Position numbers and translations under genes: made by a program. Shown piece by piece: positions 28,011-37,115 of a stretch of DNA of 64,000 bases. Each line of letters opens with the position of its first letter. Within the stretch, counting starts at the first letter, position 1. The DNA comes from Streptomyces sp. Je 1-369 (GTDB lineage Bacteria; Actinomycetota; Actinomycetes; Streptomycetales; Streptomycetaceae): assembly GCF_026810505.1 (NCBI RefSeq), contig NZ_CP101750.1:339448-403447 (forward strand), in the 5' to 3' direction. The notes below the pieces were generated by a model. The model was not told where the DNA came from, ran no database searches, and saw only the letters and a program-made list of their open reading frames with translations.

Positions 28011-28760
28011 ATGATCCACTCACCGCGAGCCTGGGCTCTTGAACAAAGTGATCGCCGCATCGTCTTCGCCTCCGGTCCCGAGACGACGATGTTCGCCGAA
28101 TCCCGTCCGAACCAGGTCGCCGCCCACCGGCTGCCCGCGTGGAAGGCCGTGCTCTCGATCGGCGGCCACGTGCAACTCCGCCGCGCCGGGCGGCCCGTGG
28201 TGGCCGCACCCGGGCTGATCGTGCCGCCCCAGCTGGCCCACAGCTGTGCGGCTACCTCGCCCTACGTCGCCCTGTTCATCGACGCCTGGCAGCTGCCCCC
28301 GTACCCGGAGCCGGTACAGCTGGACGCCGGGGAGGTCCGCCGCCTGGTCGCCGCGCTCGGCGCCCGCGACTCCTACGGCCCCGACACCAGTGCGGACCTG
28401 ACCGCCACCTACGTCGAGTTGCGCACGCTCACCGGGGCGCCTTCCGCGGTCGACCCGAGGGTGGCCCGGGCCATCCACCTGTGCACACGGGCCGAACCGG
28501 ACGCGCCGATCGCCTCCATCGGCAGCGAAGTCGGCCTCTCACCTCCGCGGCTGCGCGCCCTGGTCCAGCGGGACGTAGGCATTCCACTTGCTCGCTTGCG
28601 CCGATGGAGCCGCCTCCGCACCGCGATCGCCGACCTGCCGGACGCGACGGTCGCCGTGGCCGCAGCCACCGCGGGCTTCGCCGACCAGGCCCACCTCACG
28701 CGCACCGCACGGGACTTCCTCGGCCGTACGCCCGCTTCCCTGCGACACCCGGAGGCTTAG
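28011..28760 (+). CDS. AraC family transcriptional regulator
   Basis: The 249-residue protein has an N-terminal cupin-like sensor part (AVLSIGGHVQLRRAGRPVVAAPGLIVPP) and a C-terminal double HTH (PIASIGSEVGLSPPRLRALVQ; VAVAAATAGFADQAHLTRTARD) ending in TPASLRH. It is divergent from the DoxX gene and probably regulates it. ATG at 28011 is the best start; an ATG at 28089 would shorten it by 26 residues and leave space for promoters. Confidence 0.85.
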   Translation: MIHSPRAWALEQSDRRIVFASGPETTMFAESRPNQVAAHRLPAWKAVLSIGGHVQLRRAGRPVVAAPGLIVPPQLAHSCAATSPYVALFIDAWQLPPYPEPVQLDAGEVRRLVAALGARDSYGPDTSADLTATYVELRTLTGAPSAVDPRVARAIHLCTRAEPDAPIASIGSEVGLSPPRLRALVQRDVGIPLARLRRWSRLRTAIADLPDATVAVAAATAGFADQAHLTRTARDFLGRTPASLRHPEA

Positions 28761-28777
28761 GCCCTGCGTCGGAAGTG

Positions 28778-28903
28778 ATGACCTTCACGATGCGAGAGCT
28801 GAGCCAGCGCATAGCCGACCGCATCCGCACGCACGCCGAGCGGCTGCTGGCTCCCGACGGCCACACTGACCGCCGGGCCGCACTCGCCTTCACCGGCGTG
28901 TAG
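28778..28903 (+). CDS. 41-codon ORF, possible remnant or small protein
   Basis: ATG at 28778 opens a frame whose product begins MTFTMRELSQRIADRIRTHA and ends with TAG; codons are GC-rich in third position throughout. GGAAG lies only two bases before the ATG. It is helical and basic. The preceding TTAGGCCCTGCGTCGGAAGTG resembles one end of the repeat at 48649, so this could be sequence left by a rearrangement. Confidence 0.35.
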   Translation: MTFTMRELSQRIADRIRTHAERLLAPDGHTDRRAALAFTGV

Positions 28904-29022
28904 CCACCGCTCCGCGGGGGCACTATCACAGCCACCACCGGGAAGACCGCGACGTAAGTCGTTGAGCGCGGCCACAGAACCCGACCCACGGAACCCGACG
29001 GCCGACGGTGAGAGGGATCAGC

Positions 29023-30069
29023 ATGCGGACCGGCATCGTCATGGCTGCGCGACCAGGTCTGGAACACCTGGCCGCACGCGCGGAGGAACTCGGCTTCAGC
29101 AGTTTCTGGGTCTACGACACGCCGATGATCCATGGCGATCCGTTCATCAGCCTCGCACTCTGCGCCCGGTCCACCAGCCGGCTCAAACTCGGCATCGGGG
29201 TCACCTCACCCGCGCTCCGCTCCGCGCCCGCCGCGGCGGCAGCGCTCAGCAGCCTCAACGCCCTCGCTCCCGGCCGCGTCATCTGCGGAGTCGGCACCGG
29301 CAACACAGCACGCCGCACGCTGGGCATGCGCCCCACGAAGTCGGCGGAACTGGAGTCGTTCACGGCCGCCTTGCAGGCTCTCACCACCGGTCGCGAGACG
29401 GACTACCGCGAGGGAACCCGGACCAGCAGGGTGCGCTTCCTGCACATCGGCGGCTACGTCGACACCGACGCGCCGGTGGAGTTCGTCGTGGCCGCGTTCG
29501 GCCCGAAGGTCGCCGCCATCGCGGGCCGCCTGAACACGGGAATGATCTCGTTCGCGCTCCACGCCCCGTCGGCCTGGTCCACGCTCGGCGACGCCCGCCG
29601 AGCGGCGGCGCAGGCAGCGGGCAACAGCGGCAGGACGCATTCGTACCTCCTCTCCTCCCTGTACGTCCTGGCCGACGGCGAGGACAGGTACGGCGAGGCC
29701 GTCAAGGACGCGATGGGGCACATCGCGGTGAGCGCGTTGCTCCTCGCGGTGGAGAACCCCGCCTTCCGCGCGTCTCTGCCCGATGAGGAGTCCGCGGCCG
29801 TCGACCGCCTGCTCCACCTGCGCGGCACCACCGCCACCGATCCCCACCGCCACCACACGCTCTACCGCAACTACCTCGGCCGACTGTCCACCGAGGAGCG
29901 CGATCTCGTCGTGCCCTCCCTGGTGGACAAGTTCGGCCTGGTCGGCACCAGGGACGAGATCAGGCAGCAGATCAACGCGCTGGAGAAGTCAGGGGTCGAC
30001 GAGCTCGTGATCCAGCCCGTGGCGGACCCGGAAGCGGAAATGACCGCGCTCGCCCGGCTCCTGCCCTGA
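29023..30069 (+). CDS. LLM class flavin-dependent oxidoreductase
   Basis: The 348-residue protein is luciferase-like: MRTGIVMAARPGLEHLAARA at the N-terminus, FSSFWVYDTPMIHGDPF, LKLGIGVTSPALRS, and PGRVICGVGTGNTARRTLGM in the flavin region, with RDEIRQQINALEKSGVDELV near the C-terminus. Actinobacterial members often use coenzyme F420 or FMN; which one is not clear from the sequence. ATG at 29023 has GAGAGGGATC upstream. Monocistronic by spacing. Confidence 0.85.
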   Translation: MRTGIVMAARPGLEHLAARAEELGFSSFWVYDTPMIHGDPFISLALCARSTSRLKLGIGVTSPALRSAPAAAAALSSLNALAPGRVICGVGTGNTARRTLGMRPTKSAELESFTAALQALTTGRETDYREGTRTSRVRFLHIGGYVDTDAPVEFVVAAFGPKVAAIAGRLNTGMISFALHAPSAWSTLGDARRAAAQAAGNSGRTHSYLLSSLYVLADGEDRYGEAVKDAMGHIAVSALLLAVENPAFRASLPDEESAAVDRLLHLRGTTATDPHRHHTLYRNYLGRLSTEERDLVVPSLVDKFGLVGTRDEIRQQINALEKSGVDELVIQPVADPEAEMTALARLLP

Positions 30070-30098
30070 TACGGCACAGCCACGGAGACTTGAGACCT

Positions 30099-30284
30099 TC
30101 AGGAACGTGACCGACGCAGGTAAGCAGAGAGCAGCAGGCCTCCACCGGCTATTCCGACCGCGCCCGCGGTCACGCTCCACCAATCCGTGGGATCACTCAA
30201 TACGAATCCTTTGAAGACCGCGAAGACGCAGATGCCGACCCCGATCACTGAGAAAGCCAGCAGTCTCTTTCCAGTCATCCACAT
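30099..30284 (-). CDS. 61-residue two-helix membrane protein
   Basis: The short protein begins MWMTGKRLLAF and has two hydrophobic segments, LLAFSVIGVGICVFAVFKGF and VTAGAVGIAGGGLLLSAYL, ending in a basic YLRRSRS tail that should stay in the cytoplasm. The DNA is less GC-rich than its surroundings. An upstream ATG at 30335 would add a Gly/Pro-rich leader. No function is known. Confidence 0.5.
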   Translation of the reverse strand: MWMTGKRLLAFSVIGVGICVFAVFKGFVLSDPTDWWSVTAGAVGIAGGGLLLSAYLRRSRS

Positions 30285-30335
30285 CACACATCCATAGGGT
30301 CGCTTCAAATTTTTCGGGCCAGCACCAGGACCCAC

Positions 30336-30566
30336 TCACCGAACCCCCGACCCGACCTGCCCGAAGCGCGGATCTCGGCGCATATCCGCCCACGTCGACA
30401 GCCGCTCACAGTCAGTGATCACCGTATTGAACTGGCCGAATGATCGCGTGTCCGGAAAGTCGCCGTTGGTGCACCTATGACGCCTAACGCAGCGCCCCTC
30501 ACGGCACATGTACACCATCAGCCCCGCACTCTCGCACGGCAGGCAACTCGCATACGCCGACGACAT
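30336..30566 (-). CDS. cysteine-rich small ORF, doubtful
   Basis: From ATG at 30566 the frame reads MSSAYASCLPCESAGLMVYM and CREGRCVRRHRC, giving a cluster of cysteines (two pairs spaced like a zinc knuckle), then CTNGDFPDTRSF and ends with TGA at 30336. There is no ribosome-binding site, and the frame stays open upstream to about 30660 without a start. It might be a small metal-binding protein or chance. The stretch 30567-31042 beyond it shows no convincing gene on either strand. Confidence 0.3.
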   Translation of the reverse strand: MSSAYASCLPCESAGLMVYMCREGRCVRRHRCTNGDFPDTRSFGQFNTVITDCERLSTWADMRRDPRFGQVGSGVR

Positions 30567-31042
30567 GTTGTTGCCGCTCTGCCACCCGCGCAACAGGGAT
30601 CCATCCCTCTGTACGAGCCTCAGCGACGTGCCGTTCGAGTGCTGCGAGTGCCCCGTCGGTTACGGATGGCGACGTTCATCCACCGCGTGGCCGAAACTCG
30701 CACCTGATCGATCAAACAATCCTGGAATCCCTGGTCATGCGCCTCTCCAGGCACTTAAGTACCTGTCGGGCACTCGCTACCGGCCACGGGCGAAAGCCAC
30801 CGGCCCTGTTTCGCGCCAGCGGTCGGCTCCGCTCCGCTCGTCGGCCGACATCGCTGTCCTACGCACTCAGGCACTCCCGAACGCCCGTTCGACCGTTTGA
30901 CCGAGCCACCCACCCCCACTGCACCGAGGATCCCTCTACCTATGGCCGCCAGTGCACACCGTTCGGTGTCGTACTCACACCATCCGGCGGGCCACAGCGC
31001 TCAATCCGCCCCGTGCGGTCCGTCCCGCCCCAAGGGACGCTG
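30567..31042. other. gene-poor stretch
   Basis: About 475 bases without a gene I can support. Base composition is less GC-biased than the rest and codon position bias is absent in all frames. The promoter of the next + strand gene presumably lies near its right end, where AAGGGA precedes the ATG at 31043. Confidence 0.5.
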
Positions 31043-32074
31043 ATGGAGGGCTCGAACCCGGCCGGTGGCGTAACCCCGGCCGGCCGCGACACGGACCTCT
31101 CCACGGCAGTGCAGGACATCCGGGCCGGTTACTGGATGCAGATGCGGCAGGTACTGGCCCGTACCGGCACCTGGCCGCAGTGGACGTCCCGCACCCAAGT
31201 GCTGGGCGTCGTCGCGGCTCAGGCGAACGTCGTGGAGTTGTGGCTCAAGGAGGAGCCGGAGAGCCTCGCGGCCCGCGTGATGTACGCCAGAGTCGCCACC
31301 GAACGCGTGCTGCAGGCCCACCGGCGGGACTGGGCGCGCGACTACCGCAAAGCGCAGGACCTGGAGAAGCTGGTGGTCCGGGCCCGGGACGCGTGCGACC
31401 AGGCGAGCGAGGGGAATCCCGACGACGCCGTGCCCTGGATCTGCCGCCTCGCCCTGGCCGAAACGGACGTGGCAGGACGTTACCCGGAGCATCACCTGAC
31501 CCCGCCGCCCCACGAGTATCTGCTGCCCGGCGGTCCATGGGGTCTGCTGTCGGAAGTACACCGCCGGGATCCGTTCAACCGCGAGGCATGGCACCGCATG
31601 TCCCAGGCGCTCCAGGCCCGCCCGGGTCCGGCGGGCCGCCAGGCGGTCGCGACGGATTTCGCCCGCTGGACGGTCTCCTTCGCGCCGCCCGACTCACCCC
31701 TCCTTCTGCTGCCCCTCTACGCCCGCGTGCAGGAGCACCGGGAGCGGCGGGACAACGGCGCGGCCATGCTGAACCTCCTGTGGACCAGGGAGGACACCAC
31801 CCGGGCCATCACCCAGGCCTTCGAGGGCTGGTTCCGGAGGCGCGAGCCCGCCACCAGTTCCCAACTGGACCTGAACTACCTCGCCTACGCCCTGGCGAGG
31901 GGCGGCTTCGCCCAGTGGGCCGCCGAAGTGTTCGCCGCCATCGGCGACTTCGCCACTCCCGCCCCGTGGCACTACGACGCCCGGTACCCGGACGACCAGT
32001 GGCGGAAGGCATTCGAGGAGGACCGTGTCGCCTGCCTGAGATCCCGCCCGCGGCATACGGGAGGCAACCCCTGA
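31043..32074 (+). CDS. helical-repeat (TPR-like) hypothetical protein
   Basis: The 343-residue soluble protein is almost entirely alpha-helical, with the repeated pattern W..A..ARA seen in TPR-like proteins: WMQMRQVLARTGTWPQWTS, LAARVMYARVATERVLQAHR, PDDAVPWICRLALAETDVAG, PFNREAWHRMSQALQARPG, LNYLAYALARGGFAQWAAEV. I do not know a named family with this text. ATG 31043 has AAGGGA four bases upstream. The amino-acid permease and GNAT genes follow on the same strand, 132 bases away. Confidence 0.6.
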   Translation: MEGSNPAGGVTPAGRDTDLSTAVQDIRAGYWMQMRQVLARTGTWPQWTSRTQVLGVVAAQANVVELWLKEEPESLAARVMYARVATERVLQAHRRDWARDYRKAQDLEKLVVRARDACDQASEGNPDDAVPWICRLALAETDVAGRYPEHHLTPPPHEYLLPGGPWGLLSEVHRRDPFNREAWHRMSQALQARPGPAGRQAVATDFARWTVSFAPPDSPLLLLPLYARVQEHRERRDNGAAMLNLLWTREDTTRAITQAFEGWFRRREPATSSQLDLNYLAYALARGGFAQWAAEVFAAIGDFATPAPWHYDARYPDDQWRKAFEEDRVACLRSRPRHTGGNP

Positions 32075-32206
32075 CCGCCACCCGACCTGGCCGGGCAGCC
32101 ACCGGGTTCCCGTACGCCCGCTAGGGCCTGGCAACCACCCCAGCCCCACATCCCCCGTTCCACCCCCGCCTGCACCCCCATTGCAGCTTCCCCGTGCGGA
32201 GAACCG

Positions 32207-33781
32207 ATGCCTTCGATGAGAACACCGCGCCAGCAGCGGAACCCGGCCGACCATGGCAGGGACCACGGCATGGACACCGACGTCGAATCCGGCGTCGACC
32301 ACGACGGGGAGGACGCGCGCCTCCTCCAGTCACTGGGCTACACCCAGCAACTGCACCGCCGCATGGGGGCCTTCGGCAACTTCTCGGCCTCCCTCTCGGT
32401 CATCTCGATCATGTCGGGGACCCTGCTGCTGTTCGGCTACGGCCTGAACACGGGTGGCCCCGCGGTGATCACGTGGGGCTGGCTCGCCGTCGGACCGCTG
32501 GTGTTGTGCCTGGCCGCGGCGCTGGCGGAGATCACCTCCCGCTACCCCACCAGTGGCGGCCTGTACTACATGGCCCGCCAGCTCGGAGGCGAGCGGTGGA
32601 GCTGGTACACCGGCTGGCTCAACCTCCTGGGCCTGCTCGGCGGTATCGCCGCCCAGGACTACGGCATCGCGACGTTCACCGCCGCGTGGATGAACCTGCA
32701 GTTCGACTACACGCCGAGCCCCGGCTCCCTGCTGGCCCTGTACGCGGTCATCCTCGCCCTGCACGCGGTGATGAACCTCTTCGGCACCCGCCTGATGAAC
32801 ATCCTGACGTCGCTGAGCGCGTGGTGGCACTTGGCGGGAGCCGTCGTCATCATCGGCTCACTGGCGCTCGTACCCTCCCACCACCAGTCGGCCGGTTTCG
32901 TCTTCTCGGAGTTCACCAACAACACCGGCTGGAGTACCCCGGCCTACGTCATTCTGCTGGGCATGCTGCTGCCGGTCTTCGCGCTGGCCGGGTACGACAC
33001 CTCGGCGCACCTGAGCGAGGAGACCAACCATGCCTCCGTCGCCGCGGCCCGCGGGGTCTTCCGCTCGGTGGCGGTGTCCTGGATCGCCGGTGGCATCCTG
33101 CTGACCACGCTGCTGTTCGCCGTCCAGGACTACACCGGGACCCTGGAGAGCCAGACCGGCGTGCCCGTGGCGCAGATCCTTCTGGACGCGCTGGGCATGG
33201 CGGCGGCCAAGGCGCTGCTGCTGGTGATCATCGTGGCCCAGTTCCTGTGCGGCTACACCGTGACCGCCAGTGCCAGCCGCATGATCTACGCCTTCGCCCG
33301 GGACGGTGCCCTGCCCGGATCGTCGCGCTGGAAGAAGGTCAGCCGCCGCACCGCCATCCCCGCCAACGCGGTCTGGCTGGCGGTAGTCGTCGCTTTCGTA
33401 CTGGCACTCCCCTCCCTGTACTCGAACACGGCGTTCTCAGCGGTGACCGCCATTTCGGTCGTCGGATTCACCTCGGCCTACGCCATCCCGGTCCTGTTGC
33501 GACTGATCCACCGGGAACGATTCTCCCCGGGGCCCTGGAACCTGGGCCGGTGGAGCCGGCCGATCGGCTGGGTCGCGGTGGTGTGGGCGGCCGCGGTCAC
33601 GGTGCTGTTCCTGCTGCCGCAGAGCAGCCCGGTCAGCGCCAAAACGTTCAACTACACGCCCGTCGCCGTGGTGGTGGCCTTCCTCATAGCCGCCCTGTGG
33701 CGCCGCTTCGGCCGCGACTCGTACCACGTGCCCCGCTCCAGCTCTCCCACCGAGGACAAGCAGTTCGAGGGCATCATCTGA
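32207..33781 (+). CDS. APC superfamily amino acid permease
   Basis: The 524-residue protein has about 12 membrane helices and the APC family signatures SASLSVISIMSGTLLLFGYG in helix 1, AEITSRYPTSGGLYYMARQL, FALAGYDTSAHLSEETNHAS and VTASASRMIYAFARDGALPG. It resembles the bacterial GABA/choline-type subgroup (BAT1-like), which imports amino acids or amines with protons. The cytoplasmic N-terminal 45 residues are acidic. The stop TGA overlaps the start of a 22-codon ORF (TGATG). Confidence 0.9.
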   Translation: MPSMRTPRQQRNPADHGRDHGMDTDVESGVDHDGEDARLLQSLGYTQQLHRRMGAFGNFSASLSVISIMSGTLLLFGYGLNTGGPAVITWGWLAVGPLVLCLAAALAEITSRYPTSGGLYYMARQLGGERWSWYTGWLNLLGLLGGIAAQDYGIATFTAAWMNLQFDYTPSPGSLLALYAVILALHAVMNLFGTRLMNILTSLSAWWHLAGAVVIIGSLALVPSHHQSAGFVFSEFTNNTGWSTPAYVILLGMLLPVFALAGYDTSAHLSEETNHASVAAARGVFRSVAVSWIAGGILLTTLLFAVQDYTGTLESQTGVPVAQILLDALGMAAAKALLLVIIVAQFLCGYTVTASASRMIYAFARDGALPGSSRWKKVSRRTAIPANAVWLAVVVAFVLALPSLYSNTAFSAVTAISVVGFTSAYAIPVLLRLIHRERFSPGPWNLGRWSRPIGWVAVVWAAAVTVLFLLPQSSPVSAKTFNYTPVAVVVAFLIAALWRRFGRDSYHVPRSSSPTEDKQFEGII

Positions 33782-33849
33782 TGACGACGACAGCACCCTC
33801 CGCACCACAACGACCGCAACAACCGCAACAACCCTTGGGGGTACGGTGA
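33781..33849 (+). CDS. 22-codon ORF coupling permease and GNAT genes
   Basis: ATG at 33781 shares one base with the permease stop (TGATG), and its own TGA overlaps the GTG start of the GNAT gene at 33846. The product is Gln/Pro-rich (QRPQQPQQP in the middle). Both ends are fixed by overlaps, which suggests it exists to hand ribosomes on, rather than to make a functional protein; it might also be a remnant. Confidence 0.45.
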   Translation: MTTTAPSAPQRPQQPQQPLGVR

Positions 33850-34646
33850 CTGGCCTCGCGGCGTCCATCGAATCGGCACAGCAGCTCACCGTGGCCTGGC
33901 GCGGCCTGGTGCTCGACCGCGATGCGGAAGCGGATGTGCGCGACCTTCCCGGCATCGCCGTCCGCTGGGCCGACTGCCAATTCTCCTTCTACAACTGCAT
34001 CACCCTGACCGAATCGGGGGCGGGAGCGGATCTCGTCGCACAGCGCCTCACCCAGGCGGCGGACATCATGCGCGCGAAGGAGCATCCGGGCTTCCTGTGG
34101 CTCTTCGAGGACCTCCTCGAAGACGAGGCCCGCGCCTCGCTGACCGCGGCGGCGGAGCGGGCCGGTCTGCGGTACGCGTTCCCGGGCACGGGCATGGCCG
34201 GAGACCTGCTGCCCATCCCCGACCCGGTCCACCCCGACCTGACGTTCGTGCGGGTACGCACCGACGAGCACTTGCGGGCCTACGCGGACCTCCAGTCACG
34301 CGCGTACGACTTCCCCCTGGAGGAAGGCCGCGACGGCCTGGTCGGCTCCGCGCACTGGAAGGACGAGATGTACGCGTACCTGGCCATGCGGGGCGACGTT
34401 CCGGTGGCGTGCGCGGCGACGGTCGAAGCGGACGGCCGCCTCTTCGTCGCCTTCGTCGCCACGGACCCGCAGTGGCAGCGCAAGGGCTACGGCGAGGCGG
34501 TCACGCGCAAGGCCCTGTACGAGGGCGCCGCGGCCACCGGCCTGTCCCGCGCCACGTTGCACGCGACCGTCGCGGGGGCACCCGTGTACCCGCGTATCGG
34601 CTTCGAGCCGAACACGCCCATCCACTTCTACAGCCTGACGGAGTGA
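33846..34646 (+). CDS. GNAT family N-acetyltransferase
   Basis: The 266-residue protein has a variable N-terminal half (LPGIAVRWADCQFSFYNCIT) and a C-terminal GNAT domain: VPVACAATVEADGRLFVAFV, VATDPQWQRKGYGEAVTRKA with the acetyl-CoA pyrophosphate loop Q-R-K-G-Y-G, and VAGAPVYPRIGFEPN. Coupling to the amino-acid permease through the 22-codon ORF suggests it acts on the imported amine or amino acid. GTG at 33846 has GGGGGTAC upstream. Confidence 0.85.
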   Translation: MTGLAASIESAQQLTVAWRGLVLDRDAEADVRDLPGIAVRWADCQFSFYNCITLTESGAGADLVAQRLTQAADIMRAKEHPGFLWLFEDLLEDEARASLTAAAERAGLRYAFPGTGMAGDLLPIPDPVHPDLTFVRVRTDEHLRAYADLQSRAYDFPLEEGRDGLVGSAHWKDEMYAYLAMRGDVPVACAATVEADGRLFVAFVATDPQWQRKGYGEAVTRKALYEGAAATGLSRATLHATVAGAPVYPRIGFEPNTPIHFYSLTE

Positions 34647-34715
34647 GCCCGCATCCGGACCATCATTCTGACGATCTGGGCCGGCGAGGTGATGGCGCGG
34701 CATCAGCTCAGTCGC

Positions 34716-35102
34716 TCAGCGCTCCAGCCCCTCGGGCGCGAACCGGTCGCTGTTGACGCGGATCCAGGTGCGCAGATGAGCCAGCGGCTCCAGGGCACCG
34801 CGGCCGAGTTCGGTCAGCTCGTACTCGACACGCGACGGGACCTCCGGGTAGACGGTGCGTACGACCAGGCCGTTGTCCTCCAGGCGCCGCAGCGTCTGGG
34901 TGAGCACCTTGGGGCTGACGCCCTCCAGTTTGCGCCGCAGCTCGCCGAAGCGGCGGGGACCGTCCGACAGGGCGGTGATGGCCAGTCCCGTCCATTTGTT
35001 GGCGAGCAGTTCGAAGATCGCCCGGCCCGGGCAGAGCAGCCCGTAGATGTCGTGCTGGTACGCGCGCCCGGTCACGTCGGAAAACCGGCCCTGAGCTGTC
35101 AT
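34716..35102 (-). CDS. HxlR family transcriptional regulator
   Basis: The 128-residue winged-helix protein reads CPGRAIFELLANKWTGLAIT, LSDGPRRFGELRRKLEGVSP, KVLTQTLRRLEDNGLVVRTVY and PSRVEYELTELGRGALEPL, all HxlR hallmarks. The cysteine in CPGR is the redox or aldehyde sensor position in several characterised members. It is divergent from the oxidoreductase gene, with 62 bases between, and probably controls it. Start at 35102 has a -10-like TATATT nine bases upstream. Confidence 0.9.
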   Translation of the reverse strand: MTAQGRFSDVTGRAYQHDIYGLLCPGRAIFELLANKWTGLAITALSDGPRRFGELRRKLEGVSPKVLTQTLRRLEDNGLVVRTVYPEVPSRVEYELTELGRGALEPLAHLRTWIRVNSDRFAPEGLER

Positions 35103-35107
35103 GGTTT

Positions 35108-35122
35108 CCAAAATATACTTGG
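35108..35122. promoter_or_regulatory. AT-rich quasi-palindrome between HxlR and Gfo/Idh/MocA genes
   Basis: CCAAAATATACTTGG has CCAA/TTGG arms around an AT-rich core in very GC-rich DNA. On the minus strand TATATT (35112-35117) is a likely -10 for the HxlR gene, giving a near-leaderless mRNA. Binding here would let HxlR repress itself and act on the divergent gene. Confidence 0.5.
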
Positions 35123-35164
35123 CGCCCTTGCGGGTGACCACGGGGTTGATCATACGTTCGCGGC

Positions 35165-36286
35165 ATGAACTCGATCGCCGCTTCCGCCCCTGTCCGCGTC
35201 GGCCTGGTCGGCCTCTCCGCCCGCGGCGGCTGGGCCGCCCAGTCGCACTTGCCCGCCCTTTCCCTCGTCAGCGGCTACGAAGTCCGCGCCCTGTCGGCCT
35301 CGAGCGGCGAGTCCGCCCGACTCGCGGGCGAGAAGTACGGGGTCCCGCTCGCCTTCGGCAGCACCGCGGAGCTGGTGGCGAGCGACGAGGTCGACCTGGT
35401 GGTGGTCAGCGTCCGGGTGCCGCTGCACCGGGAGGTGATCCTCGCGGCGCTCGGCGCAGGCAAGGCGGTGCTGTCCGAGTGGCCGCTGGGCAACGGGCTC
35501 GCGGAGGCGGAGGAGCTCGCGGCGGCCGCGGCGAAGGCGGGAGTGCGGACCTTCGCCGGGCTTCAGGCCCGCTCGGCACCCGCGGTGCGACAGGTGCGGG
35601 ACCTGGTCGCCGAGGGGTACGTGGGCGAGGTCCTCTCCACCAGCCTGGTGGCGTCGGGGCGCCGGTGGGGCGCCACCTACGAGCCGAGCGGCGCATACCT
35701 CCTGGACCGGGCGAACGGCGGCACCATGCTGACGATCCCCTTCGGGCACACCGTCGACGCCGTGGCCCAAGTGCTCGGCGAGTACACCGAGGTCTCCTCG
35801 ACACTCGCGACCCGGCGCCCCGTGGTGCACGAGGAGGGCACGGGCCGCGCGGCCGCGATGACCGTCCACGACCAGGTCGCGGTGAGCGGGCGCCTCACGT
35901 CGGGCGCGGTCGCCTCGCTGCACTTCCGCGCCGGTCTCTCCCGTGGCACGAACTTCCACTGGGAGATCAACGGCACCGAGGGCGACCTCGTCATCACGGG
36001 TGACCACGGCCACCTTCAGCAGGCCGCGCTCACCGTTCACGGCGCCCGGGGCGCGGCCGCCACCACCACCGAGATCCCGCTGCCCGCCCGCTACTTGGAC
36101 GTACCGGAACTTGCGGGTCTGTGGGGGCGCCCCGCCTACAACGTGGGCGCCCAGTACGCGCAGATCCACTCGGACCTGACCCAGGGCACGGCGCTCGCCC
36201 CGGACTTCACGCACGCGGCGCGGCGGCAGCGGCTGCTCGACGCGATCGAGCGGTCGGGGGATGCGGGTACGCGGATTGCTCTCTGA
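35165..36286 (+). CDS. Gfo/Idh/MocA family oxidoreductase
   Basis: The 373-residue protein has an N-terminal Rossmann domain (VRVGLVGLSARGGWAAQSHL, YEVRALSASSGESARLAGEK, VDLVVVSVRVPLHREVIL) with the family's EKP-like motif here as SEWPLGNG, and a C-terminal beta-sheet substrate domain (HTVDAVAQVLGEY, INGTEGDLVITGDHGHLQ). Members oxidise sugars, inositols or biliverdin-like substrates with NAD(P). It is divergent from HxlR. Its 3' end is followed by three copies of CTCTGAGGG. Confidence 0.87.
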   Translation: MNSIAASAPVRVGLVGLSARGGWAAQSHLPALSLVSGYEVRALSASSGESARLAGEKYGVPLAFGSTAELVASDEVDLVVVSVRVPLHREVILAALGAGKAVLSEWPLGNGLAEAEELAAAAAKAGVRTFAGLQARSAPAVRQVRDLVAEGYVGEVLSTSLVASGRRWGATYEPSGAYLLDRANGGTMLTIPFGHTVDAVAQVLGEYTEVSSTLATRRPVVHEEGTGRAAAMTVHDQVAVSGRLTSGAVASLHFRAGLSRGTNFHWEINGTEGDLVITGDHGHLQQAALTVHGARGAAATTTEIPLPARYLDVPELAGLWGRPAYNVGAQYAQIHSDLTQGTALAPDFTHAARRQRLLDAIERSGDAGTRIAL

Positions 36287-36326
36287 GGGCTCTGAGGGCT
36301 CTGAGGCCGCTGCCTGGCAGAGATGC

Positions 36327-36480
36327 ATGACCGTCGTCGGCCTCCGGCCCACCAGGGCCGCGAACAGCGAGTACTGCTTCCAGCTGCACAAGGCGGCCAT
36401 GGGCGCGTACATCACGTCCCGGCCCGATGGCGGATCATCACGGCCGACGGCACGGACGTCGGCATGCTCCGTAGTGCCCA
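36327..36480 (+). pseudogene. decayed GNAT acetyltransferase gene
   Basis: One frame reads ANSEYCFQLHKAAMGAYI, the typical start of a Streptomyces GNAT protein; the next frame reads WRIITADGTDVGML, the following conserved strand. A frameshift near 36420 and loss of about 20 intervening codons and the entire acetyl-CoA half show it is dead. Confidence 0.65.
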
Positions 36481-36571
36481 GCGCGGAACGCCCGCTGCAG
36501 GATGCCCGGTGCGTATGGGCCTGTGCGTAATGGGAAGGCAGTCGAGCACGGTATGCGCGAGACTTGGCCTG

Positions 36572-37079
36572 GTGACCGTCATGCAGCCTGTGCTGGAGAT
36601 ATACGCACCTGACGGCTTCAACCTCTGGCCCGTCGCCAAGGTCGAGCCGTTCGCCTACCTGCCTCTCGGCGGACGACGTAAACCACCCGCCTCGTCCGGC
36701 CGACGCCACAGGCGTCACCTTCCTGCCTGGTTGCTGCGACGGGCTGGAGGACTGGCGCGACTGGCACCCACTCGTCGACGACGGCCATCTGCTCGGTTTC
36801 GGGCATGACCCCGTCTCACCGACGGCGGAGCGCTTCGGCGACACCGTCCGGCTCACCGTGAACATCGAGCAGAGCGACAGTCCGGTGATCGAGCTGCGCG
36901 TATCCGAGCTGCGCCCCCTGCTCGCCGGTGTCGAGCGGGACCTGACCGGCTTCCTCGCGCTGGCAGCCGGGTGGTCCGCCGAGCACCTGCCAGATCACGG
37001 CACTGCTGTCACGGCCGCCGTTGCCCGCGCTCTCGATGTTCCCGCGCCGACTCACGCCTCGTCCTGCTTCGGTTCCTGA
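36572..37079 (+). pseudogene. frameshifted hypothetical protein gene
   Basis: From GTG 36572 (or ATG 36581) one frame reads VLEIYAPDGFNLWPVAKVEP and FAYLPLGG; the +1 frame then continues ADATGVTFLPGCCDGLEDWR, GFGHDPVSPTAERFGDTVRL and on to TGA at 37079 with coherent, GC3-rich codons. The two parts look like one conserved streptomycete hypothetical of about 165 residues broken by a single-base change near 36680. It could also be a base-call error. The family has no function known to me. Confidence 0.6.
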
Positions 37080-37115
37080 GGCGCGTACAGGCACGGACCT
37101 GGCACGCACCGACCG

